In this document: piece after piece, positions 45,084 through 56,264 of the stretch
How positions within the stretch are numbered: position 1 is the stretch's first letter
How the letters are laid out: the number at the start of each line of letters is the position of its first letter
NCBI GenBank assembly: GCA_963930645.1
Contig: OZ005660.1
Coordinates: forward strand, 240,440,836 to 240,504,835
Length of the DNA: 64,000 bases
Direction of reading: 5' to 3'
From: Salticus scenicus
Taxonomy: Eukaryota > Arthropoda > Arachnida > Araneae > Salticidae
Position numbers and translations under genes: made by a program
Notes under the pieces: model-generated
Told to the model about the DNA's origin: nothing
Databases searched by the model: none
The model's input: the letters and a program-made list of their open reading frames with translations, nothing else

Positions 45084-46025
45084 GTGTTATACTACTTCTC
45101 TAATATAGAAATCGTCGATAACTTTTTTAAATAATAATTTTAATAAATTATTTTTTAAAAACCGAATCAAATTCTATTGAAATGCAGGTGCATTAATGAA
45201 ACGGGGGGTTGAGGTGGGCGGTAGCCCCCCTCGCACAGAACTAATTATCACAACTCTTACGAAGATTGAATTGTTTAACATAGGTTTACAAAATAATACT
45301 TGTTATCTTACCTCTTAATCACAAACCTGTATTTGAGGAGCAAACATACAAACCGTGTTTTCTACTTCGGATACAAATTTTCAGACAACACAAAGACTGA
45401 TAAATTAAAAAATAACTAAACTTAAAAACTAATTTTCATTTGTTTAAATGTATTACTAGATACTAGGACAATATGTAGACATATCTAGGAAGATATGTAG
45501 ACATACTACTTGTATGTTAAGTTTAAAAAAAAAATCACTAACTCAAGTTTTTATTTTTGGAGAAAACACGGTTTGAATGTTTGCTCCTCATTTATAGTAT
45601 TAAATTTCAGGGTAAAAGAAAGTCGTGTGAGTGACACACCAGATTATTTTTTTTAATATTTAGTGTGACACTACTTCTCTAATATGGAAATTGTCTGCAT
45701 TATCATAAAAGATAATTTGTTTAAATAATAATTTTAATATATTATTTTTTAAAAACAGAATCATTTCTTAATAACTGAATTAAAGTCTGTATAAATGTAG
45801 GTGCATTAATGAAACGGGGGGTTGACAGGGGCTAATGCCCCCCCCCCACACACACACACAAAACTAATTATCATATAAAACTCTTCCGAAGCCTAATTTG
45901 AATTGTTTAACATAGGTTTACATGTCACTACTTGTTATCTTACCTCTTAATCTCCAACCTGTATTCTATAGTAATAAATTTTAGGGTAAGAGAAAGTCGT
46001 GTGAGTGACACACCAGATTATTCTC
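43250..46025 (+). repeat. Array of Helitron-like family A units
   Basis: Four blocks recur: X (GGTCTGTGTGT...CTGTCTGTTATCAGC at 43337 and 44413), Y (CATCTATAGACTGCACTAAA at 43650, 44180 and 44730), Z (CATGATGGGTATCTTTCAA, GAGCTCGCCAATACC at 43710, 44250 and 44880) and W (TACTACTTCTCTAATATGGA...CTTACCTCTTAA at 43885, 45085 and 45665). They form roughly X-Y-Z-W, Y-Z, X-Y-Z-W, W. The last unit ends in a hairpin (GTGTGAGTGACACAC). (TA)n at 45034-45080. Open frames here repeat the same translation and are not genes. Confidence 0.65.
45335..45589. mobile_element. 255-bp MITE with 29-bp inverted ends and a 4-bp target duplication
   Basis: Starts GAGGAGCAAACATACAAACC and ends with a near-exact complement. 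ATTT flanks it at 45331-45334 and 45590-45593. The paralogous block W at 44159-44180 shows the empty site (CCTGTATTTATAGTATTA) with a single ATTT, which proves the insertion boundaries within this array. Confidence 0.9.
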
Positions 46026-46460
46026 TTTAGAGTGGGTGCAAAAGAAAGTTTGCGCGTTTATTAAGAGGCCAGACAGTTAATAATTTTCTTTGACTGTGAG
46101 TCCAGCATTACACCACTACTTATGTTTGGTAATATTTCCTAATATTTTTCTACATTTATATAAACCATAGTTTCTGAATATTAGTTTTTGTAAAAAAATT
46201 TTCACAATTAAAAAAATAAAATATTACTAAATGTAAATGGTATTTCTGAAAATGTTCACAAAAAATTAGCTGATTAACGCTTGAATATAAGTAAATTAGC
46301 CAGCCGATTATTCGGTATTCGGCCAAAACTGCTATCCGGTGCATCCCTAATATGAATACTTTTTTTCAAATGTATTTTTTGAGGTGCTTGCATATTATCC
46401 TCATGCCACTAAATAATCGTCAATTTTTAAATGTAAATAATATGGTAAATTAACAATTAA

Positions 46461-47365
46461 CTAGCAGGCTTCGCCTGCTTCACTGGTCATTATATTGAAA
46501 TTAATTCTCAAAATACCATATCATTAATAATAATAATTAAAAAAAAAAAATCATTGAAACCAGTCAAAATCCAAGTTAAAGTTCTCGCTACCTTCGGTAG
46601 CGGTTTTCATGCTCACCACACTTCACAAAATCCCTTTACAGTGCATGTTGGATACACATACCCAACTGACACATTAAAAAAATCGGGATTCTGAGATTAT
46701 TTAAAGCAGAGTTATGTTTTAAAATGTGTTTTCTAGCTAACCTCCCCACCCCGCTCTTAAAGGAAAGGAGGAGGGAATTTCACAAAATATCTTTGTATTA
46801 TGAGTTAAATACATATAACTGACCCACACATTGAAAATCTTCCTAAGATAATTTACTGCAGAATTACACTTTTGTGTTACATGTTATTGTGTTACACAAT
46901 ACGTGTTTTCCCCCTGCCCCTCAGGGGAGGTAGGGTAGAGTTTCACAAAATCACTTTGTAGTGTGTGTTAAATACGCATATACAGTCCACACATCAAAAA
47001 TTGCTATTCTAAAATTATTTGGATCAGAGTTAGGTATGGAAACATGTTTTTACCCCCTCTCCCCCCCCAACCCTCAAGGGGGGATAGCATAGCATTTTAA
47101 ATAACCCCTTTGCATTTTGTGTGTTTGAGTATGCATAACCAATCGACATATAAAAAAAATCGCCTACTTGAGATAATTTAGAGCAGAGATATTCTTTAAA
47201 GCGTGTTTTCCCCCCACCCCTCGCCCTTAAAGAGGGGGGGGGGAATTCTTACAAAATCCTTGTATAGTGCATGTGGGGAACATATAACCAGCCAGCACAT
47301 AAAAAATCGCGTAAGATAGTTTGGAGCAGAGTTTCGCAGGGAAACATGATTCCCCCACCCCACCC
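46461..47365 (-). mobile_element. Helitron-like element, family B (5' truncated)
   Basis: On the minus strand it ends with the hairpin GCAGGCGAAGCCTGC and CTAG followed by T, as Helitrons do. The body is about five diverged units of roughly 140 bases, each with GATTATTTGAAGCAGAG-like, CCCCCACCCC...CTTAAAG and CACATAAAAAATCG-like words. The 5' end seen in the copy at 52101 is missing; the sequence changes at 47366. Confidence 0.65.
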
Positions 47366-47551
47366 GCGAATTTGGAAAATGCCTACTCCTCAGAACCTTG
47401 GCGAAAAAACATAATCGGGCTTTGGGGAGCGCCAGTCATGATGATAGACGGTAGGGTTGCTCGCATGTCTGATGAGGATGACGAGCGGACGTCAGAATTC
47501 CTATTAGCACTAACAATAGAAATTTGTTCAATAATTTTAAATAAATTTTAG
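47366..47551 (+). other. CpG-rich unknown segment, possible exon remnant
   Basis: The words CGAATTTGGAAAATGCCTA and CTCCTCA-AACCTTGGCG are repeated, inverted, at 55548-55590. The ATG at about 47452 opens MSDEDDERTSEFLLALTIEI and stops at 47551. I do not recognise it. It may be the 5' part of a dead transposon gene or a captured host exon next to the Helitron-like end. Confidence 0.3.
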
Positions 47552-48635
47552 GTGCTTTTGTCTCCTGAATTAGATACTTTGGAGTATGATTTAAAACATT
47601 CATTTGGTAATTGAATAGCTATTTTTATTTTCTAAATAAGTTTCTAAACGTTCATAGCTAATTGGAAACATCCTACATGTAAACAAATTGTCGTGTTTAT
47701 TATGTCGAGATAAACTTGAAAAGAGATAGACGTATATTTATTTTATATTTTGCCTATGTATGAGTTATTATTTAACGTATGCATTTAAGTGAATTAGTAA
47801 TTAATAATGCTGGAATTCAAATGTTTATTTTGTGTGCGTGTGTGAAGGACTTATTGCAAGGTATGTTCACAACATTCAATGGTTTTATAATTATTAGTTT
47901 AATGTCTGTAAGTTGTATAAGTGCCTAGAATTAACATTCCTTTTATTTTTTTAATTAAAACATAATATTTTGTACATTATTACTATAACATATTGAAATA
48001 TTAGTATCTGATATTATATCCTGATGACTCATCTTATATCAGGTAATTTGTTTAGACATTTGAAAGCAAATTTCACTTAAAATTATGATATAATTGTGAT
48101 CATTCGCCTTTTAATTATTATATTAGTTAGATGTTTATTTTGTTAAATTTCACCGTTTGAAATGAAATTGGTCGAACTGATGATAACATGTAATTATCAG
48201 TTCAATCATTTTTATAATGATAATATAGATGAATATATTTATTACACACTACATTTTGAATATTATAGTGAGATATATTTACATAGAATATATTGCATTA
48301 TGTAGACTGCTGATTAAGTAGTACAGATACATTCTGAGTGAAGTTAATTTGAATTTATAAAAACAAGAATTAATTTTTGTTAATTGTGAATAATAATACT
48401 GTTTATGGTATGACTTAGCGTTTTTTTAATAAATCAATAATTTGGCACAATTTTGCTATTATCCTTGGAATTTACAAACCGTTAGGAAAGGAAAGTTTAT
48501 CAAAGAATGCCATACTCAAAATGGCAGAAAATGAAATTGCATCAAAATACATTTTTTTTTTTTAAATTAAATGCAAAAAATGTATAAAGTACAATTAAAA
48601 AAAAAAACAGTTGAAAAGCTCAAAATTATAAATAA
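47552..48635. other. AT-rich spacer
   Basis: No gene or bounded repeat seen. Confidence 0.5.
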
Positions 48636-48639
48636 TCAC

Positions 48640-48965
48640 AGTTTAAAGAAGATCGAAGAGAAATGAAGGAACAGTGTTTCTTGGAAAGTTCTCTTGTTAT
48701 GAAGTTTATCCTATGCCAGCTGGACCATAGCTTCAGTGCACGAAATTGATTTTGTGCCTGTAGACGTGGGCTTCCTAGCGATTTTTATTAATATCGACAT
48801 CAGATAGAAGAAGAAAGAGGAAGATAAGCTTATTGAAGACACGGTTCCTTGTGACATGCTGTAAATAAATCTAAAAATAGATCAGCATTGAAATTTGACA
48901 TTTGATTTTCTTGTATCCTTTTCAGTTGTTTGCCATTCGAACTTTTGTATGTTTTTTTAATTTTA
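48640..48965 (+). pseudogene. Duplicated coding-like fragment, copy 1
   Basis: Matches 49595-49925 over about 320 bases. The common frame reads VPVDVGFLAIFINIDIR, then a stop, then Lys/Glu-rich residues; an upstream frame reads MKEQCFLESSLVMKF. Stops and shifts make it nonfunctional. Family unknown. Confidence 0.4.
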
Positions 48966-49041
48966 TGGTGTTTGTTTATAAAAATTTTGTTATAGTTCAT
49001 TTATTTATTTATTTATTATTATTATTTTTTATTTGTAGATA

Positions 49042-49475
49042 GGGTAAGTGCACCAGTGATTGAAACTTTTAGAGCAATCTCTGATGTTTTTAATATTCTA
49101 GTCATCAGAAAAAAATTTCAGAAATCTTAAGTTAGTACATATGGCATGAAAGACATTCAGAACCACATATATGTTAAAATATATACATTTTATAACAATT
49201 ACTTTTTTTTAATGAATTTTTATTTGACATCCACTCAATGTTCCAGTAATTGACACTGCCAGTTTTTCATTTTATCAGTAATTGGACCCTATGTTTCATT
49301 GTTTGACACTGCTAGTTATTCATTTTATCAGTTATTTGCACCCTATGCTCCAGTGTTTGACAAAAATGTTAAAATTCTTATACGTAAAATATGATTTTAT
49401 TATTTTTCTTATTTATTACTTATTTCGGGATAGATGTCAATTAGTGGAGCATGCCAATCACTGGAGCACCTACCC
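49042..49475. mobile_element. 434-bp TA-flanked MITE with subterminal repeats
   Basis: Ends GGGTAAGTGCACCAGTGATT and, as complement, GGGTAGGTGCTCCAGTGATT, flanked by TA (49040-49041 and 49476-49477). Inside, the words CCAGTAATTGACACTG, CATTGTTTGACACTG and CTCCAGTGTTTGACA repeat the end sequence. It lies between the two duplicated fragments. Confidence 0.8.
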
Positions 49476-49594
49476 TATAGCTTTATCTGACGAATTTGAA
49501 ATAAGCAATTTCAGTGTTTAAATCTATAGTTCCAAAAAATTGCACATTATCCTTAAATATTAAAATATGTATTTATATAGTTACTGTTTAAAAA

Positions 49595-49925
49595 AGACTG
49601 AAGAAGAAAAGAAAGAGCAGTTTTCCTCAGAAAGTTCTCCATTTGTGAAGTCTTTGCATCCTACGCCAGCTGGAACATATCTATAGTGCACAAAATTGTT
49701 TTCGTGCCTGTAGATGTGGGCTTGCTAGCTCATTTCATTAAAACTGATGTCAGATGGAAGAAAAGGGAGGAAAAGCTTATTGAAGAAAGAAAGTTCATCA
49801 TGACATGCAGTAAATAAATCTTTTCTTAAAATAGGTTAACATTTATTTAATTTTCTTGCATTCTTTTGAATTGTTCGCCATTTGAACTTTTGTATGTTTT
49901 TTAATTTTATGGTGTTATTTATTTT
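49595..49925 (+). pseudogene. Duplicated coding-like fragment, copy 2
   Basis: The best-preserved copy: IVHKIVFVPVDVGLLAHF continues IKTDVRWKKREEKLIEE to a stop after TCSK at about 49817. The upstream part, TEEEKKEQFSSESSPFVKS, is in a different frame, so one shift is present. Copy 3 at about 50330-50475 reads VAAAMVLLAYFTNIMKRKK. A conserved peptide across three copies suggests a former gene or transposon protein. I do not recognise it. Confidence 0.45.
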
Positions 49926-50329
49926 GCTATTACTTAATTTTTATGGTAATATTCAATTGTTTCATTCAAATCGAACATAGTTTGATCAATTAGCAACAAT
50001 TCAGCTTTAGTCCAAAGAAAAATCACATTTTTCATTAATTGGCAACTTTTCGGTTACACTCCTTGTCTCAGAATTTTACATATTACATATGAATTTAATA
50101 AAATAAAATTTTTAAAAATGCTCCATGCAAAATAACTTTTAATTCTTCTGCTCAGATCTTAATCATGAGAGACTTGGAGATTTAATCACCACACACCCAA
50201 AATTTTACAAATTTCGTGAAAATTTTTAAGTTATGCTTCATTTTTAACAAATTGTTTTTGAAGACTTATCCTCATCTAGTAAATTTAAAAATTACAATTT
50301 AAGTATAAGTTTATTATTACCGCCAAGAG

Positions 50330-50870
50330 AGAAAGAAAAAAAAGCATAGCATCCTAAAATGTTTAAAAAGTGAAATATTTGTGGCTGCAGCTATGGTTCT
50401 GCTAGCTTATTTCACAAATATCATGAAACGGAAGAAAACAGAAGAGAATATAAGAAAGAACTGGCGTTTTAAAGTAATAAGTACACAACTTTGAATAAAC
50501 ACCATAAAATGCTATAAATTTCCAATAATTGTTTTGGATCGAAAGAATACATGACCCTTCATCAGGCGAACAAAGGAAGCACGAGTGCTGCAGCAAAGTG
50601 GCAACACATGCTGCCGCTTTGATATCAGCATTTGTGCTTACCGACAGTGACACGATCTAATTAAAGAGAAAGCAAGAGACAGAAGAAAACATCCACTACC
50701 GATGGCATGGACCATGAGGAAGTAAGCTGATGAAGGAGGAAACCCCCTCACAAAAGCAGCTATTCAGACTTCCATAAACCTTGGAGAAAAAAGCAAGACT
50801 GGTGGTTTTTGTACCTGAAGAAGAAAGGCCATGTCTTTTTGAAACTGGTAATGCTTTCATAATTTTATGA
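50330..50870 (+). pseudogene. Duplicated coding-like fragment, copy 3, split by a foldback
   Basis: The AYFTNIMKRKKTEEN segment (about 50390-50465) is followed by the foldback half-copy at 50481-50641 and then by more Lys/Arg-rich sequence (EKARDRRKHPLPMAWTM, about 50665-50720). Not intact. Confidence 0.35.
50481..50641 (-). repeat. Half-copy of the hammerhead foldback family
   Basis: Contains the arm TTTGAATAAACACCATAAAA and, on the minus strand, CTGATGA (50565-50559) with stem II GGGTC...GATCC. GAAA is mutated to AAAA, which would abolish a hammerhead. Confidence 0.65.
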
Positions 50871-51793
50871 TGTATGAAAAAGTTTTTTTAATTTAAATAT
50901 TCATTGTACACCAGTTTTTTTTATTTTTGTACTGTCTAAGCTGAGTATTTGCCAATGGTATTTTCTGTAATAAGCCATAGAAAATTCCAGAAGAATTTAC
51001 AATTGGCGGTATATATAATTTTATCATCAGGACTGTTGTTGGAGTAGCTTTTTTTTTTTTTGCTTTTTTCAGGAATGTTCATGGACTAGAACCTGCCTGT
51101 TTAGTTACAAATCAATTACCTCACACAAAAATATCAATGTTTCCATAACCATATGTATATTCCAATAAATGTATAAGGAAGTCGTGGTGTCCACGTCAGA
51201 TTCTTTTTTTTAATGCTAGCTAAGCAAGCATACATGTATGGTACCGTGACCAGTACTATACAGATTTTCATGCAAAATGTGTAAGTTGTATCCAGTGATG
51301 TTTTTTTCTCTTTTGGTTTTAATGGTTGCCAAATGAGTTCACACGCATGGAAGTGATCGCTACTATACAGATTTCTATGCATAGTGAAATAGCTCAATTT
51401 TAAATATTTGTTTTATTAATCTTAAAAATAGGCTCTCATATTAAGGAAGTATTAAAAAAAAATATGTACAACTGTATTAAAATATAGCTATAATTTAATA
51501 AAATGTATGTACGTGTAACATCGTTAAGGCAAATAATTCGTCATTTAATAAAGATTTCTTTTTCAAGTTTAAATTATTAAAATAAATATGGCTGCAATAT
51601 TGACAAGTAAGTTATACTAGGGTGCCTTGATAGAAAGAATGACAACATACGAAGGACTGTCATTGGCCAAAATTTCTATTTTACCAAATCTATGGGGGAA
51701 AAAATGATCAGGTGTACTTTGAACAATAAGTGAATGACAGTAAATTTTACTCTTTAATTTTTTTAAAATAGGAAAATGTATTATTAGAAAAAT
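50871..51793. other. AT-rich spacer with repeat fragments
   Basis: No gene. 51130-51195 is a 3' fragment of the Helitron-like family A (AAGTCGTGGTGTCCACG hairpin). 51210-51400 holds two diverged satellite monomers like those at 8080-10095. Confidence 0.45.
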
Positions 51794-52048
51794 GTAAACA
51801 CCATAGAAGCAAACACTCGCAACAATTGTTTCAGGTAAAAAAAAAAAAAAAAAAAAAAACCTTCATCAGGCAAAAAAAGTACACACGAGTGCTGTAAAAG
51901 AAGCAACAACACACTGTTGCAGGTTGCACTGTGTTGCCGCTTTGTTACAGCACTCGTGCCTACTTTATTCACTTGACGAAGGGCTAGGTTTTCTTTTGAC
52001 CCGAAACAACTGTTGGAAGTCCTTGCTTTTATGGTGTTTATTCAAAGT
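51794..52048. repeat. Foldback of the hammerhead family with poly-A inside one arm
   Basis: Inverted arms (GTAAACACCATAGAAGCAAA at the left, complement at the right). The right arm has TTGACGA instead of CTGACGA. The left arm keeps an intact core on the minus strand (separate entry). Confidence 0.7.
51816..51870 (-). ncRNA. Hammerhead-like motif with a poly-U loop II
   Basis: Minus strand: CTGATGA (51869-51863), stem II AGGT...ACCT closed by about 22 U residues, GAAA (51832-51829), CAATTG (palindromic mini stem III), TT (UH) and GCGAG. The stem I partner upstream (TTTTTTGC) pairs only partly. The core is complete but stem I is weak. Confidence 0.5.
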
Positions 52049-52100
52049 TTTGTAATTATTACTTTTAAACGCCAGTTCTTTGATGCTCTTTTATAATGTA

Positions 52101-54232
52101 CTAGCAGGCTTTGCCTGCTTCGCTGTTCATTATATTGAAATGAATTTTCAAAACGCAATACCATTTATAATTTTAAAAAATCATTGAAATCAGTCAAAAT
52201 CTAAGTTAAAGTTCTCGCTACCTTCGGTAAAGGTTTTTCCACTTGCCACACTTCACAAAATCCCTTTATAGTACATGTTGCATACATATACCTAACCAAC
52301 ACATTAAAAATCAGGATCCTGAGATTATTTGAAGCAGCGCTATATTTTAAAACGTGTTTTTACCCCCTCCCCGCTCTTAAATGGAAGAAGGAGGAGGGAA
52401 TTTTGCTAAATAATTTTATATTATGAGTTCGATATATATAACTGACCCACACACCGAAAATCTCCTTCTTAAGATAATTTACTGCAGAGTTTACCCCCAC
52501 CCCTAAGGTGCGGTAGTGTGGAATTTCACAAAATCACTTTGTAGTGTGTGTGGAATATGCATAAGCAGTCCACACATCAAAAATTGCCATTCTAAGATTA
52601 TTTGGAACAGAGTTACGCATGCAAACATGTTTTTAATCCCCCCCCAACCCTCAAGAGGGGAGATGGCACGGAATTTCAAATAATCCCTTTGTAGTTTGTG
52701 TGTGTTGAATACACATAACCAATCGACATATCAAAAAATCACTTTCATGAGATAATTCATAGCTGCTGTTTTTAATCTTTTAAATCAAAATTTACATTAG
52801 TATTTTTGAATGGAATATGTTATATATATTTTCGACGATTCGTATTACTAAAATCAGCTATAAAATTTTTCCAGTTTAAGTCCCCGCCAAAAACAGTAGA
52901 CTTGGTATCTATGTAATTTGGAGCAGTTACACTTTAAAAGGTGCTTTTGCCCCCTACTCAACACCCTTAAAGGGAGGAAAGGAGAATTTTCCCAAAATAC
53001 CTTCATTTTGCATGTTGGAAACTCATAACCAGCCCGCACATAAAAAATCACTTAAGATAGTTCAGAGCAGATTTGTACTTGAAACATGTTTTCTCCTCTC
53101 CAACCCCCAAGGGGGAAAATGTGGAATTTTACAAAATATCTTTGTAGTATATGTCTTGAGAAAGCATAACCAATCGACAAGTTAAAAAATCACTATCCTG
53201 AGATAATTTGGAGCGGAGTTACTCTTATAAACATATTTTTGCCTCCCTATCCACCTGCAAAGGAGGGAGGAAGAAATGCGTAAAAATACCTTTACACTGC
53301 GTGTTGGGAAGGTATAAACAACCGACACATAAAATTAATCTTGCTGAGATAAATTCAAGGAAAGTTATGCTTGGAAATAGGTTTATTGCCCCCCCCCCCA
53401 ATTGGGAACTTTTGCAAAATCCTGTTACAATAGGTGTCAGGCATACATAAATAAGCCACACACTAAAATTTGTGATTCTATATATTTCCCCGGACAAATT
53501 TAGTGCTAAAAGGGGGACTTGAATTTGCCCACTCGTAACTCCTCCCCAAAATCGAAAATTGCAGAAAACCAATAACGATTTTTTGGAAATATCCTCAAGT
53601 TGACTCTTAGTGGTTTTCTATATCTTTGTGCTATTATTGGTAGAGTTTAACCCTCGCTTTCCCAAGATGGGATCATTTTGACCCCATTTTGAAGTGAAAT
53701 TTAGTTAAGCCCGCCTCATTCAAGAAGTGCACTAATTCGTCAGAGATAGCAAACATAACCAGTGGAATGTTGCAACTTCTAAATCGTACAAAAAGGTGCT
53801 GTGCTGGTGATTTTCGCCAAACATGCCAAGCGGCACCTGAAAGTTATTTTTCTGCAGTAACGCCTTGATGTTGGGAAAGCGAGGCTTAATTAAAAAATGC
53901 GTATTTTCTAAATTTGCCTCCAAAAATCATTTTTACCCCCTTAAAAATCCGGAATTCCAAAATTGCAGAAAATAATTTTTTTTTTTTTTTTTTTTTTTTT
54001 TTGTACTCAAGTCTAGTCTCTCCCTCTGAAATTTTTTCACCGTGAAGCAATTTGGAGCAGAGTTATGTTTATAAAAATGTTTTTGCTCTCTGATTTTGCA
54101 AAATCCCGTCCTAGTGGTCATCAAGGTCCTAAAACCAACGTGCTCACCAAAATTTTCACCTGTATCTCCCATAGAATCGCCACGACTGTGTTGAGTCAGT
54201 AATCAGTGAGTTTACTCTTTTATATATATAGA
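52101..54232 (-). mobile_element. Helitron-like nonautonomous element, family B, both ends present
   Basis: On the minus strand the 5' end is TCTATATATATAAAAGAG preceded by A, and the 3' end is a hairpin (GCAGGCAAAGCCTGC) plus CTAG followed by T. TC start, 3' hairpin, CTRR and insertion between A and T together fit Helitron. The body has about ten diverged units of roughly 150 bases with AAGGGTGTTGAG-like and CCCCCAACCCTC words. No Rep/helicase, so nonautonomous. A poly-T lies at 53969-54002. Confidence 0.7.
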
Positions 54233-55540
54233 TTATTTATTGTTAAAATAAGTTATTTTGGTGGATACATCTCAAATACTTATATCAACATTTTTATTAG
54301 AGTATATCAGGTATACTTCGAAAATTAAGTGGATATCTTTAATTACTGTAAATTTTACTTTTTAATTTCATGTTTTCAGATAGCAAAATGTAGCCTTTAG
54401 AAGTTATTTTGAAGAATCCATCTAAATTATCACAGATATCAATGTTTTTCTTACAGTGAATTATGATTAAGCTTTTAATGAATAACATATATTTCTAAAT
54501 TAAAGTCCATTCAAGTTGTAACAATATAACAGGCTACAAAAAAGGCCTCTGAATGGAGAATTGTTTGCATGAATATTTAAAAATTAAAGGTTATATATAT
54601 ATAGAAAAAATATTAAGATTATATAAGTACTTTTAAATGTTTGGACATAGTTCATTTTTACTAAAGCAAGATTATTACTGAAATAAATTGGGTTAAAAAT
54701 CATTTACATAAAAATAATTAGAAATTTCATTCAAAAGAAGATATTATAATACATGCAATTAATTATATTATCAATGTAATCAATCTATACCTGCACAAAC
54801 ATTTGAATTAGTTCAATTTTTAGAAAGTGAGCCTTATTTATTTATTAATCTAAATAAGTAAATAGAAGAAAATCAATGTGTTGCTATTTTAAAAATTAAT
54901 TGAGCTTAATAAATAAAACTGTGCATGCTATACTTAATTTCAGAGTTAGGCAAAGAAAAAAAAATCTGCATTAATCAAAATTAACATTACCTAACAAACA
55001 TTTTACTTAATTACTTATGTTTGTAATTACTCAGTAATTACTTTAGTACATCATTACTTTACCAAGGATTAATTTTTTTTCCCTTAACGAAAACAAGACA
55101 GAAAGAAAGAATACTTCAGAAGAAATATGTAAAAGTATAAATTAATTTATTTCAATAAAAATAATTTATATTGAATAAAGAAAATTATTGAATGATAAAG
55201 TTAATAAATTATGGAGAAATTTATTATGATGCGTTTACATATTGGTAAAAAAGGTTATCTGTAATAAATTTGTATTTTTATTTAGCACATTTTAAACATA
55301 AAAGAAGAAAAAAAGTCTTCTGTAAAATAATCGCCTTTCATTCAATTAAATGTGAAGAAAATTATTCTTTTTTTTTTTATAAAACAAAATGTTTTATTTT
55401 TATACTACGATAAGAACGCAAGTACGGTGGATGTGAATCGATGATTCATTCATTCTTGATTGATTCTCACAGGTTTGATTCAATCAAAGATTAGTTTCCA
55501 CATTTCATATTTATCGTCACAAAATGCCGTCTCGCGCCAA
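54233..55540. other. AT-rich spacer
   Basis: No gene or bounded repeat seen. Confidence 0.5.
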
Positions 55541-55830
55541 GCATCTGTCGCCAAGGTTATGAGGAGTAGGCATTTTCCAAATTCGCATGTCTGGCACTGA
55601 ACAATTAATAAATGAAATGTTTCCATCTAAACTTCATACTTTAGCTAATTTTAAAAAATCTAATTGTCATGTTGAAATGCTGTTTGAACTCCTGGATTCA
55701 GAAAAATCGTCCCTTTCACTTGGTACTGAATTTGTAACGATCGGATCCATTTTTCTGAATATTTTTCAATACTACTTTCCTTTCTTTACTTTAAATAGGT
55801 TTCAGACTTTTGGTTTATCTTTTTGGTAGA
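55541..55830 (+). pseudogene. Unknown coding-like fragment, copy C
   Basis: The frame from the ATG at 55587 reads MSGTEQLINEMFPSKLHTL, then LFELLDSEKSSLSLGTEF, and matches 28296-28470 (same order, diverged). The upstream 40 bases match 47366-47410 inverted. The segment is relatively CpG-rich at 55520-55590. The gene family is not recognised; the frame degenerates into hydrophobic AT-rich codons after about residue 55. Confidence 0.4.
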
Positions 55831-55914
55831 TAGCAGCACTACTCAGAAATTTAATAAATAATATTTCAAATGAAGACCAATGCAGAAGTCCCTTTAATTT
55901 TTTTAATAAATGCG

Positions 55915-56040
55915 AGAGAGTATTTGCTGCTTTAATGAAGCACTCATGCCTATTTTTTTTTTCCACCCGATGAAAGGCTGTGTTATTAATTTGACCTGAA
56001 ACAGATGTTGTGGGATTTTTACAATCTTTAGTGTTCTTTC
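55915..56040 (+). repeat. Decayed half-copy of the hammerhead foldback family
   Basis: GAAGCACTCATGCCTA, CCCGATGAAAGGC, GACCTGAAACAGATGTTG and TTTAGTGTTCTTTCAA follow the family order. CTGATGA has become CCGATGA. Confidence 0.55.
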
Positions 56041-56264
56041 AATTATTTAATTAATTATTATTTGAATTTATCAGGTAATAATTTAAACATTTCAAACCAA
56101 AAAATTTTCAAAAATTATTATTATTATTTTAAATATTTATAATCAAAACTATTTGCCTAATTGTCATTTTCAAAATTAGTTTAGCTATTTTCAAAAGAAA
56201 ATTGTGGAGTGAATGTTAAATGAAATAAATTATGTAAAACAAATGTTAGAATTATACTGTTTAA

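Larger units (their letters stand above)
42345..46348. mobile_element. 4-kb hAT-type element (AGGGATGCACC ends), filled with nested repeats
   Basis: Ends AGGGATGCACCAAATATTCG (left) and, as complement, AGGGATGCACCGGATAGC (right), both followed by TTCGGTATTCGGCC words. Flanks AATATGAT and AATATGAA agree at 7 of 8 positions. Inside are the foldback at 42528, the family A array at 43250-46025 and a 4-bp-duplication MITE at 45335. No transposase is readable. The same family occurs at 62156-63397. Confidence 0.7.

Noticed and set aside
47998..48030. CTGATGA near 48022 as a hammerhead
   Set aside because: No GAAA and no closing stems; it is a chance match within a short AT-rich hairpin.
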